DNA of 39,329 bases from an uncultured Lachnospiraceae bacterium (GTDB lineage: Bacteria; Bacillota; Clostridia; Lachnospirales; Lachnospiraceae): assembly GCA_902783375.1 (NCBI GenBank), contig CACZQN010000032.1:1-39329 (forward strand), read 5' to 3'. Shown here in pieces: positions 25,158-32,738 of the stretch. Position numbers and translations under genes: made by a program. Numbering within the stretch: the first letter of the stretch is position 1; every line of letters begins with the position of its first letter. The notes beneath the pieces are model-generated. The model worked only from the letters and a program-made list of their open reading frames with translations, made no database searches and was not told the origin of the DNA.

Positions 25158-26462
25158 ATGAAGCAGGAACCGGTTCGCTTTGATATGAAAGAAAAACCCA
25201 GACGGCAGAAGCCTTATCTGCTTCCGCTCGCCTGGGCACTCTCACTCCCGGATGTCTTACTGCACCGCACACAGATTACCAAAACCCGGATGGAGGGCGT
25301 GAAGCCTCCCTATGTGCTGCTCTGCAACCACAATGCCTTCATGGATTTTAAGGTCGCGACGATGGCGATCTTTCCGCACCGCGCCAATTACATCGTTGCA
25401 ATCGACGGCTTCATCGGCAGAGAAGGGTTGCTCCGGGATGTCGGCTGCATCTGCAAGCGCAAATTTACGAGCGATCTGACCCTGATCCGCCAGCTGCATG
25501 AAGTGGTGAAGAACGGAGATATCGTCGTGATCTACCCGGAGGCCCGCTACTCTCTCTGCGGCACCACCGCGGTCCTGCCCGAATCCCTCGGGAAGCTCTG
25601 CAAGCTGCTGAAGGTCCCGGTCGTCTCCCTGATCTGCCACGGGCATCATGTGAATTCTCCGTTCTGGAACCTGCATGACCGCGGCGTGAAGCCGACCGAA
25701 GCAGAGATGACGCTGCTTTATACCCCGGAGGAACTGGCTGCCGCCCCGGTTGACCAGATCAACCGGAAGCTCGTGGAGACGTTCCAGTATGATGACTTCG
25801 CCTGGCAGAAGGAACGCGGCATCCGGACACCGTACAAGAGACGCGCAGAAGGCCTGCACCACGTCCTCTATCAGTGTCCCTGCTGCGGCACGGAATACGA
25901 GATGACCACGCAGGGAACCACGCTCTCCTGCCGCACCTGCGGCGCCTCCTGGGAGATGACGGAATACGGAGAACTGCGGCAGCTGCAGAAAGGATCAGAC
26001 GGCACAGCATCGGATCTCCCCGGAACCTTCTCCCACATCCCGGACTGGTATGAATGGGAGCGTGCAAATGTCCGGGCGGAGGTCGAGGCCGGCACCTACT
26101 CCACCGGCGAACTGCCGGTCCATGTGGACTCCCTGCCGAATGCGAAACGCTTCATCCGCCTCGGGAACGGGACCATGGTCCACGACATGAACGGCTTCAC
26201 CGTCCGCGGAACAGACTTCGACGGCGATCCATTTGAGATGATCAAGGACGTCCCGTCCCTCTACTCCTGCCACATCGAGTATGACTATCTTGGCAAATAC
26301 GGTGACTGTGTGGATCTGAATACGCTCACGGACACCTGGTACATCTATCCGGAACCGGACCGCTGCCGGTTCTCGGTGACCAAGATGGCCCTCGCCACGG
26401 AAGAACTGTATTTCAAATACCGCCGTGACAACGGAAAGCCCTGCAAGCCGGGGCTGGCATGA
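25158..26462 (+). CDS. 1-acylglycerol-3-phosphate acyltransferase-like protein with zinc ribbon
   Basis: A protein of 434 residues. The first 235 form a PlsC-type acyltransferase domain: NHNAFMD gives the catalytic HX4D pair (His58, Asp63) and YPEARYS (126-132) is the substrate-binding motif. This is followed by a treble-cysteine or zinc-ribbon module with Cys240, Cys243, Cys258 and Cys261 (CPCCG and CRTCG), then about 170 residues with no recognised motif. The family acylates lysophosphatidate at the membrane, but the length and added domains suggest a specialised lipid or glycolipid acyltransferase. CAGGAG stands about eight bases before the ATG, and there is no helper gene. Confidence 0.85.
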   Translation: MKQEPVRFDMKEKPRRQKPYLLPLAWALSLPDVLLHRTQITKTRMEGVKPPYVLLCNHNAFMDFKVATMAIFPHRANYIVAIDGFIGREGLLRDVGCICKRKFTSDLTLIRQLHEVVKNGDIVVIYPEARYSLCGTTAVLPESLGKLCKLLKVPVVSLICHGHHVNSPFWNLHDRGVKPTEAEMTLLYTPEELAAAPVDQINRKLVETFQYDDFAWQKERGIRTPYKRRAEGLHHVLYQCPCCGTEYEMTTQGTTLSCRTCGASWEMTEYGELRQLQKGSDGTASDLPGTFSHIPDWYEWERANVRAEVEAGTYSTGELPVHVDSLPNAKRFIRLGNGTMVHDMNGFTVRGTDFDGDPFEMIKDVPSLYSCHIEYDYLGKYGDCVDLNTLTDTWYIYPEPDRCRFSVTKMALATEELYFKYRRDNGKPCKPGLA

Positions 26463-26474
26463 GAATAGAACAAC

Positions 26475-26519
26475 CGGAAGAAAACGAGCCCGGCGAGATG
26501 CCGGGCTCGTTTTCTTCCG
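26475..26519. terminator. Strong bidirectional terminator
   Basis: A perfect 20-bp stem (26475-26494 with 26500-26519) around a 5-nt loop. The GC-rich core is flanked by A-rich and T-rich arms, so it works in both directions. It ends the convergent acyltransferase and CHAP/SH3 genes. Confidence 0.93.
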
Positions 26520-26536
26520 ATGTAACTGTTCAGATA

Positions 26537-28222
26537 TTATTTCTTGATGTAGCTGCTGTATGCATAGCCTGCGACGCCGTTGTAGTAGACCCAGTACCAC
26601 TTGCCGCTGGTTCTTGCCGGGAACACGATACAGGTCTTGCCTTCCGGAATCTTGCCGACCATATTGTCCTTTGCCGGCTTCGAATTGATCGCCAGATTGC
26701 CTGCCGTTCCCTTGATCGTGCCGACCCAGGTTTCCGGCTTCGTATCCTTGATATAGGTGCTGTAGGAATAGCCCTCAACGCCGTTGTAGCTGACCCAGTA
26801 CCACTTACCGCTGGTCTTGTCCGGATAGACCGTCACTGCACCGCCCTCCGGAATCTTCCCGATCATGTTGCCGACCTTCGGCTCCGAATTGATGGCAAGA
26901 GAGCCGTCCGTGCCAAGAACGTAACCGGTTCTGGTATTGACCTTCTTCTCTTCCACGATTTCCGTGACACCGCTCAGCACTGCCGCTGCCGCATCAATGG
27001 TCCCCTGGGATAGTTCGCTTCCGGAGGAACTCTCTCCGATGCCTTCCACCGCACCGGTCACGGCTCCTGCCGCAAGTCCAGCACCGGCAGCAACCGCTGC
27101 GCCGGCTTCAGAGGCAGCAGAAGAATTCCCTGCGTTCGGATTCGGGAGATCTTCCAGACCACCCCCGATCACATCCGCTGCCGGGCCTGCATAGAACTGT
27201 CTTGTCTGTGTTGCTGTATGTCCGGTCGAACTGACCACGGTCACCTTGATCTCATACTGACCGATCTCAGGCGGATTGAATTTCGCTGCCTGCGTGAACG
27301 GAACCTTGGAACCCTGGCCATAGACATGACCGGAATTGCCGGCCTCATAGATGCTGATGTTATAATACTCCGCATTCTCAGCCGTCGTCACAATCCAGAG
27401 GTCATTTCCTGCCTGTGGATTCTGCTCGGTCAGCTGGATGCTGATATTCTTCGGCTGGATCACGGTCGGCGCAGTCGTCTTCGTGTAGGCCGGTGTCACG
27501 AAACCCTGGATCCGGTAGATGGTTTTCTTGCCGTTCTTGTCCCTGCCCTTGGAGTCAATGCTCTCCACGAACTCCGAAACCACTTCTCCCTTTCTCTGGA
27601 TCGTCGTGAATTCCCTGGTATCCGGATTGCCATCCTTCGAGACAATCCCGACATGACTCGATGAGGTCGGAAGGCCGTTCGCATCCCGCTTACACTTCTG
27701 ATAATACTTGTAATTGCCGCCCATGGACTCGTAGAGGACGATATCGCCCCGCTTCGGGATATAGCCGGATTCGCGGGAATGCCAGATGCCTCCCTTGGAC
27801 TTGGCTGCATTTCTCAGTTTCCCACAGCCCGTCCCGGAAGCCATGATGGAGGTCGGAATTCCGGCCTCACGGAAGCACCAGCTGACAAAGGTGGCGCACC
27901 AGTTCTTCCCCTGTGTCTTCTTGGAGATCAGGTTGAAATACTCCACATACTTTTTGTTTTTCGTTGACGTGCCGGACAGATCCGATGCAGATCCGCCGGA
28001 CTTGTATCCGACCTGGGATCTTGCGACTGCGATCAGGTCATCGATCTGATACCCGGTCAGCGTCACATTCATCAGTCTGTCATAATACTTTCCCGACTTA
28101 AAGGATGAACTCATATTGCCATACTCCGCCGGATGGGATGCCGCCATCACTTCCTGCGGAACCGCTGCAAGCAGTGAGAACACCATTCCCAGACAAAGCA
28201 GGACGGATAGGATTTTCTTCAT
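26537..28222 (-). CDS. Secreted CHAP-domain peptidoglycan hydrolase with two SH3 repeats
   Basis: An exported protein of 561 residues. The signal peptide (1 to about 28) ends near VMAASH. The CHAP domain (about 60-240) has nucleophile Cys109 in NWCATFVSW and His190 in SSSHVGIV, the Cys/His pair of amidase or endopeptidase members. A beta-sandwich-like region (about 255-345) is followed by an Ala/Gly-rich linker (about 365-420) and two SH3b repeats (432-492 and 499-560), each ending GK-WYWV-YNGV-GY-YS-YIK, which bind the cell wall. ATG at 28222 with AAGGAGG six bases upstream is chosen over 28291, which lies next to the -10 box. Probable role: wall remodelling or cell separation. Confidence 0.9.
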   Translation of the reverse strand: MKKILSVLLCLGMVFSLLAAVPQEVMAASHPAEYGNMSSSFKSGKYYDRLMNVTLTGYQIDDLIAVARSQVGYKSGGSASDLSGTSTKNKKYVEYFNLISKKTQGKNWCATFVSWCFREAGIPTSIMASGTGCGKLRNAAKSKGGIWHSRESGYIPKRGDIVLYESMGGNYKYYQKCKRDANGLPTSSSHVGIVSKDGNPDTREFTTIQRKGEVVSEFVESIDSKGRDKNGKKTIYRIQGFVTPAYTKTTAPTVIQPKNISIQLTEQNPQAGNDLWIVTTAENAEYYNISIYEAGNSGHVYGQGSKVPFTQAAKFNPPEIGQYEIKVTVVSSTGHTATQTRQFYAGPAADVIGGGLEDLPNPNAGNSSAASEAGAAVAAGAGLAAGAVTGAVEGIGESSSGSELSQGTIDAAAAVLSGVTEIVEEKKVNTRTGYVLGTDGSLAINSEPKVGNMIGKIPEGGAVTVYPDKTSGKWYWVSYNGVEGYSYSTYIKDTKPETWVGTIKGTAGNLAINSKPAKDNMVGKIPEGKTCIVFPARTSGKWYWVYYNGVAGYAYSSYIKK

Positions 28223-28251
28223 GCTGCGCCTCCTTCGTGATACATCTTCTG

Positions 28252-28271
28252 AATATACAGGACTGTATATT
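28252..28271. promoter_or_regulatory. Perfect dyad in the CHAP/SH3 gene leader
   Basis: AATATACAG-GA-CTGTATATT, 9-bp arms, 24 to 43 bp downstream of the -10 box and 30 bp before the start codon. It is a candidate repressor site or mRNA hairpin. It is not a LexA box, in which the halves face the other way. Confidence 0.45.
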
Positions 28272-28294
28272 TCTCTCGATTTTTCCAACACATA

Positions 28295-28323
28295 ATTATA
28301 TCACAGACAATGTATCATGTAAA
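28295..28323 (-). promoter_or_regulatory. Promoter of the CHAP/SH3 gene
   Basis: Minus strand TTTACA (28318-28323), 17-bp spacer, TATAAT (28295-28300), a near-consensus vegetative promoter. Confidence 0.8.
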
Positions 28324-28380
28324 TGTCATGTTGCTTTCCGGACAAATCATCGAAGTTATATCTAACTCCTGATCTGCATC

Positions 28381-28409
28381 TTGCATTCAATCGTAAAAAA
28401 CAGTAAGAT
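28381..28409 (+). promoter_or_regulatory. Promoter of the cation efflux gene
   Basis: TTGCAT (28381-28386), 17-bp spacer, TAAGAT (28404-28409), 27 bp before the ATG. Confidence 0.7.
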
Positions 28410-28436
28410 GGAGCATATCGCACATGGAGGCATCGT

Positions 28437-29570
28437 ATGAATCAGACAACGGAAGCTATCTCAAGAAACCAGACGATCATCCGTACCAGTATCATCGGGA
28501 TTCTGGCCAATGTGTTTCTTGCCGCTTTCAAGGCTGTGATCGGCCTGATCTCGGGCTCGATCGCCATCACCCTTGATGCGGTCAACAATATCTCTGATGC
28601 CGGCTCTTCCATCATCACCATCATCGGAACGAAGCTTGCCGGCAAGGCACCGGATAAAAAGCATCCATGGGGGCACGGTCGTGTGGAATATCTTTCCTCG
28701 ATGATCATCGCCGTGATCATCCTCTATGCCGGCATCACTTCCTTCGTGGAATCCGTGAAGAAGATCCTTCAGCCGGAGACACCGTCCTACACCACCGTGA
28801 TGCTTATCATCGTGGCGGTTGCCATTCTGGTGAAACTCCTTCTCGGCCGCTATGTAAAGCATGTCGGTGAGACCGTCAATTCCGAATCCCTCGTCAACTC
28901 CGGAACAGATGCCCTGATGGACTCCCTGATTTCCACATCCACCCTGGTCGCAGCCATCATCTTCATCCTCACGAATGTGAGTCTGGAGGCATGGCTCGGT
29001 GCCATCATCGCGGTTGTCATCATCAAATCCGGTTTTGACATGATCCGTGAAACCATCTCCGAGATCCTCGGCGAACGAATCGGCGCAGAAACCGCAGTCC
29101 GCGTGAACAAGTGCATCGCAGAACTTCCGGAGGTATTCGGTGTCTATGATGTCATGTTCCACGAATACGGACCTGACCGGCTGTACTGCTCCGCCCATGT
29201 CGAAGTCCCGGATACGATGACCGCCAGGGAGATCGATGTCCTTCAGCGGAAAGCAACCGCGAAACTCTACCAGGAGGAAGGGATCATCCTGACCGCCATG
29301 AGCATCTACTCGAAGAACACCCAGGACCCGGTCGCTGCCCGCATCGAAAAGGACATCTACGACACGGTCATCAAGCATGAGCATGTCCTGCAGGTACATG
29401 GTTTTTATATCAGCCAGGAAGAACATCTGATTCAGTTTGACGTCGTCATCAGCTTCGACGTACCGGACCGCACCGCACTCTATCAGCAGATTCTCGGAGA
29501 AATCCAGGCAAAATATCCGGATTATAAGGTTATCACGATCCTGGATACCGACTTCAGCCTGAGTGAGTGA
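28437..29570 (+). CDS. Cation diffusion facilitator (metal efflux) transporter
   Basis: Exports divalent metal ions (zinc, manganese, iron or cobalt) in exchange for protons. A 377-residue protein with six membrane helices (about 15-215) and a long C-terminal cytoplasmic domain. Asp47 and Asp54 in LDAVNNISDAG are the helix-II metal-site pair, HPWGHGRVEYLS (76-87) is the conserved loop, and ALMDSLIST holds the helix-V Asp. The extended C-terminus appears to hold two dimerisation domains, with conserved HVEVPD near 253. Metal preference is uncertain: the helix-II pair is DxxxxxxD rather than the classical HxxxD. GGAGG lies six bases upstream. Confidence 0.94.
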   Translation: MNQTTEAISRNQTIIRTSIIGILANVFLAAFKAVIGLISGSIAITLDAVNNISDAGSSIITIIGTKLAGKAPDKKHPWGHGRVEYLSSMIIAVIILYAGITSFVESVKKILQPETPSYTTVMLIIVAVAILVKLLLGRYVKHVGETVNSESLVNSGTDALMDSLISTSTLVAAIIFILTNVSLEAWLGAIIAVVIIKSGFDMIRETISEILGERIGAETAVRVNKCIAELPEVFGVYDVMFHEYGPDRLYCSAHVEVPDTMTAREIDVLQRKATAKLYQEEGIILTAMSIYSKNTQDPVAARIEKDIYDTVIKHEHVLQVHGFYISQEEHLIQFDVVISFDVPDRTALYQQILGEIQAKYPDYKVITILDTDFSLSE

Positions 29571-29602
29571 CCTCTGGCAGATGAAACCCCGAAAAATAAA
29601 AG

Positions 29603-29628
29603 CTCCCGGCAAACTGCCGGGAGTTTTT
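29603..29628. terminator. Bidirectional terminator after the cation efflux gene
   Basis: CTCCCGGCA (29603-29611) pairs with 29615-29623. TTTTT follows on the plus strand, and CTTTTATTTTTC on the minus strand, for the convergent Lar-like gene. Confidence 0.9.
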
Positions 29629-29864
29629 CAGTCCCCATATCCGAACCGGACGATCTTTCCCATGTTCCAGAGCTCTGCGACCTTCTTCGCGACATGCACC
29701 CGCTCCTCCGGGGTTTTGAAGTCGCAGGAAGCCGTCTGTGCACCACAATCCGCGCAGATTGCATACCAGCCGCCGACTCTCTCCTCTTCCAGAACCCCCG
29801 GACCGCCGCAGAACGGACACTCGATCAGTTCAATCTCGTCAAAAATGCTCATGTCTATCTCCAT
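29628..29864 (-). CDS. Lar-like small zinc protein
   Basis: A 78-residue protein with CPFCG (Cys16, Cys19) and CADCG (Cys37, Cys40), a single zinc ribbon. The GGWYAICADCGAQT pattern and the C-terminal helix ending ELWN resemble the Lar family of phage restriction-alleviation proteins. Many chromosomal relatives occur outside phages, and no phage genes are nearby, so an anti-restriction role is unproven. ATG at 29864 has AAAGGAG eight bases upstream; the earlier in-frame start at 29966 has none. Confidence 0.75.
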   Translation of the reverse strand: MEIDMSIFDEIELIECPFCGGPGVLEEERVGGWYAICADCGAQTASCDFKTPEERVHVAKKVAELWNMGKIVRFGYGD

Positions 29865-29972
29865 CGTATCATCTCCTTTGCAGCTGCATACTCCGATCAC
29901 TGGTCCTATCGTACCATGAACCCGGGAAGATGGCAACATGGAACTTCTTCCCTCTCTTTTTGTCATTCCCTC

Positions 29973-30001
29973 TTCGCAAATCGATAAATCTGTGGTATAA
30001 T
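29973..30001 (+). promoter_or_regulatory. Promoter of the serine dehydratase gene
   Basis: TTCGCA (29973-29978), 17-bp spacer, TATAAT (29996-30001). Confidence 0.65.
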
Positions 30002-30005
30002 GAAA

Positions 30006-30029
30006 GGTGCTGTGCTTTTTTCCAGCACC
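30006..30029 (+). other. Stem-loop at the start of the serine dehydratase mRNA
   Basis: GGTGCTG (30006-30012) pairs with CAGCACC (30023-30029) around a T-rich loop, at the very 5' end of the predicted transcript. It probably stabilises the 5' end or affects translation; no riboswitch class is recognised. Confidence 0.4.
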
Positions 30030-30068
30030 GATTCGTGCAGAAGCCAGCCGGAAAGGATGTCATCATTT

Positions 30069-31295
30069 ATGAAAAGTCTCAGAACAGTCTATATCATCGG
30101 TAATGGCCCGTCCAGTTCCCATACCGTCGGTCCCTACAGCGCGGCGCGTCTGTACAAAAGCCGCTATCCGGAGGCGGATGCTTTTGAAGTGACCCTCTTT
30201 GGCTCCCTTGCCTTCACCGGAGAAGGACACGGAACCGGCAAAGCCATCCAGGAAGCGATTCCGGAAGCCGTGGTCATCTTCAACCGGGATATCCCGGAGG
30301 ATGATCTGCCGCATCCGAACACCATGCTCTTCACCGCCAGAAAGAACGGCGAGATCCTGAATCAGACCCGGATCTTCAGCATCGGCGGCGGTGCGATCCG
30401 GATCGAGGGCGAGACTTCTGCAGATGACCTGGAAGTCTATCCGGAGAAAGATTTCAGCGAGATGCTTGCATTCTGCAGGGAGCACCGGCTCTCTTTAAAA
30501 GATTTCGTTTATACACGGGAGGAGGCAGGACTGAAAGACGCACTGCGGAATGTGTGGCATGCGATGGAAGCCTCCGTCGAACGTGGACTTCAGACAGAAG
30601 GCATTCTGCCCGGCGGGCTCGGCATTTCCAGAAAGGCAAAGATGCTCTATGAGAAGCGCTGCTACAACGAAGGTGCCGACATCACGATGAACCGCCTGAT
30701 CTCCTCCTATGCCTATGCGGCCTGTGAGGAGAATGCCTGCGGAAACATCGTCGTCACCGCGCCCACCTGCGGCAGCTGCGGCGTGATCCCGGGAATCCTC
30801 TACTACATGCGCCACGACCGCGGATTTCCGGAAGAAGAGATCCTGGACGCGCTGGCTGTTGCCGGCCTCGTCGGCAATGTGATCCGCACGAACGCCAGCA
30901 TCTCCGGTGCGGAAGCCGGCTGCCAGGCAGAGATCGGCAGTGCCTGCTCCATGGCCGCGGCAGGACTTGCTTCCCTCTACGGCCTCAGCAACGATGAGAT
31001 CGAGTACTCCGCGGAGATTGCCATGGAGCACAACCTTGGCCTCACCTGCGACCCCGTCGGCGGTCTTGTCCAGATCCCCTGCATCGAGCGGAATGCTGTC
31101 GCCTGCATGCGGGCGATCAACTGCGTGAACCTCGCCCGCTTCCTGTACCAGACCCGGAAAGTCTCCTTTGACGAAGTCATCGCCACCATGTATCAGACCG
31201 GCAAGGACCTGAATGAAAAATACCGGGAGACCTCCCACGGCGGCCTTGCGCTCATGTACCACGCAGAGCACGATCAGCCGCAGATCAACCAGTGA
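30069..31295 (+). CDS. sdaA: L-serine ammonia-lyase, iron-sulfur type, single chain
   Basis: Converts L-serine to pyruvate and ammonia. A 408-residue chain joins the beta part (GPSSSHTVGPYSAAR, 13-27) and the alpha part, which many Clostridia encode separately. Cys285, Cys327 and Cys338 have exactly the 42 and 11 spacing of the [4Fe-4S] ligands described for the Legionella enzyme (343, 385, 396). APTCGSCGVIPG (231-242) is also a family block. There is no C-terminal ACT domain. ATG at 30069 is preferred: GGAAAGGA lies 11 bases upstream, whereas the ATG at 30057 overlaps that site. Confidence 0.93.
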   Translation: MKSLRTVYIIGNGPSSSHTVGPYSAARLYKSRYPEADAFEVTLFGSLAFTGEGHGTGKAIQEAIPEAVVIFNRDIPEDDLPHPNTMLFTARKNGEILNQTRIFSIGGGAIRIEGETSADDLEVYPEKDFSEMLAFCREHRLSLKDFVYTREEAGLKDALRNVWHAMEASVERGLQTEGILPGGLGISRKAKMLYEKRCYNEGADITMNRLISSYAYAACEENACGNIVVTAPTCGSCGVIPGILYYMRHDRGFPEEEILDALAVAGLVGNVIRTNASISGAEAGCQAEIGSACSMAAAGLASLYGLSNDEIEYSAEIAMEHNLGLTCDPVGGLVQIPCIERNAVACMRAINCVNLARFLYQTRKVSFDEVIATMYQTGKDLNEKYRETSHGGLALMYHAEHDQPQINQ

Positions 31296-31315
31296 ACATA
31301 ACCGCCATTTTGTAT

Positions 31316-31344
31316 CTGCCACATCTTAGACTTTGTGATAAAAT
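31316..31344 (+). promoter_or_regulatory. Possible promoter of the EamA gene
   Basis: CTGCCA (31316-31321), 17-bp spacer, TAAAAT (31339-31344). The -35 box is weak. Readthrough from the serine dehydratase gene is possible, as no terminator is visible between them. Confidence 0.35.
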
Positions 31345-31385
31345 AGCAAAATCAAAAAAAGAAAACAGAGAGTAAGTAACACACA

Positions 31386-32315
31386 ATGAGCACACGCACA
31401 ACACACACTACAGAACAGAAGAAAAGAAAAATCGCCGCTCTTGGCGCCTTCTTGGCTGCCTTTGGCGGCGTATGCTGGGGACTGTCCGGATCCATGGGAC
31501 AGTTTCTCTTTACGAGAGAGGCTATGGACTCCCGCTGGCTGGTCCCGATCCGGCTAGGTCTCGCCGGAATCATCCTGCTCCTCTACTCGGCCGTGCGCTG
31601 GCCCGGTAAGGTATTTGAACCATGGAAACGGCACCAGGACCGCCTGGAACTGGTGATCTACGGGCTCCTGGGCGTCTCCTTCTGCCAGTTCCTGTACTTC
31701 CTGACCATCCAACTCTCCACCGCAGGCGTCGCCACGATCCTCCAGGATCTCGCCCCGGTGATGATCCTTGTCGTGAGCTGCCTGACTGGTCACCGGAAAC
31801 CAAAAGTGCGCGAACTGATCGCCATCTTTCTGGCCCTCGCGGGCGTCACACTCATCACCACGCACGGTGACCTGACACCTGCCGTCTCCATCTATGCACT
31901 GCTCACGGGCATCCTCTCCGCCTTCTGCGTCACCATCTACAACGTGGTGCCGGGAAGACTGATGAAGCAGTATCCCGTCCTGCTGCTGCAGGGCTGGGCA
32001 TTTCTCATGGGAAGCATCGTCATCGGTCTGATCTTCCACCCGTGGACCTACCACTATGTCCCATCTGCCATGGGCCTCTTTGGAATCGCTTTCGTCGTCC
32101 TGGTCGGAAATGTCCTTGCCTTCCCGTGCTACATGCTGGGCGTGAAAATCATCGGGCCGGAAAAGGGCGTACTCTACGGCTTCGCCGAACCGCTGACCGC
32201 AGCCCTCATCGCAACATTCCTGCTCCACAGCCCCTTCACCATCTGGGACGCACTTGGCTTTGCCGCAGTGTTCGGCATGCTGGTGCTGATCTCCATAAAA
32301 GAGAAAGATGCCTGA
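31386..32315 (+). CDS. EamA/DMT family transporter
   Basis: An inner-membrane protein of 309 residues with about ten helices in two EamA repeats (about 20-150 and 165-305). The first repeat opens with AAFGGVCWGLSG and the second with IYALLTGILSAF. YGFAEPLTAALIA near the end is a conserved stretch of the family, in which Pro-Glu helices line the pore. Members export amino acids, nucleosides or other metabolites; the substrate here is unknown. The ribosome site is poor (GAGAG about 14 bases upstream), unlike all its neighbours, so translation may be weak or the start misplaced. It follows the serine dehydratase by 90 bp. Confidence 0.9.
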   Translation: MSTRTTHTTEQKKRKIAALGAFLAAFGGVCWGLSGSMGQFLFTREAMDSRWLVPIRLGLAGIILLLYSAVRWPGKVFEPWKRHQDRLELVIYGLLGVSFCQFLYFLTIQLSTAGVATILQDLAPVMILVVSCLTGHRKPKVRELIAIFLALAGVTLITTHGDLTPAVSIYALLTGILSAFCVTIYNVVPGRLMKQYPVLLLQGWAFLMGSIVIGLIFHPWTYHYVPSAMGLFGIAFVVLVGNVLAFPCYMLGVKIIGPEKGVLYGFAEPLTAALIATFLLHSPFTIWDALGFAAVFGMLVLISIKEKDA

Positions 32316-32338
32316 ATTTCAGACATCTTTCTTTTTTT
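32302..32338. terminator. Terminator after the EamA gene
   Basis: AGAAAGATG and CTGA pair with TCAG and CATCTTTCT around a 3-nt loop, with one internal mismatch, followed by a run of six Ts. On the minus strand CTTTTA follows, so it may also serve the convergent DUF4298 gene. Confidence 0.88.
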
Positions 32339-32370
32339 GCCTTCCGGCATATCGTGTATGATCGCAGAAG

Positions 32371-32685
32371 TTACTGCAGCATCTTCTCTTCGAGTGCATT
32401 GGTGATCAGCTTCAGCATCCGGAGCGTCAGCTCATGATTCTCCGCAAGGAGATCATAGACCGCATCCTCCGAAAGAACACCGCGCTTCAGGTCCTTCGGC
32501 AGCTTGCCTGCCTCATCATCCTCAAAATCCTGCATCCAGAGGTCACTGCCATAGTAATCATTCAGTTCCTTGTAAGCTTCCTGAATCTCTTCATATTCGG
32601 AAAACGCCACTTCCAGTTTCCGGACCGCCTGCTGGGCACGGTTCAGATTTTCTTCCATTTTCTCAATTCGTTCAATCTGATTCAT
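32371..32685 (-). CDS. DUF4298 domain protein
   Basis: A 104-residue soluble protein, strongly acidic and mostly helical. It begins MNQIERIEKMEENLN, continues with LNDYYGSDLWMQDFEDDEAGKLP (split as LNDYYGSDLWMQDF and EDDEAGKLP) and ends with a Leu-rich helix. These fit the DUF4298 family common in Bacillota. ATG at 32685 has AAGGAGA five bases upstream. It follows the lipoprotein gene by 53 bp on the same strand. Function unknown. Confidence 0.85.
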   Translation of the reverse strand: MNQIERIEKMEENLNRAQQAVRKLEVAFSEYEEIQEAYKELNDYYGSDLWMQDFEDDEAGKLPKDLKRGVLSEDAVYDLLAENHELTLRMLKLITNALEEKMLQ

Positions 32686-32738
32686 GTTCCTCTCCTTACT
32701 CGTAATCCTCGATCCGCCACTCATCTTTCCTGCTGTGC

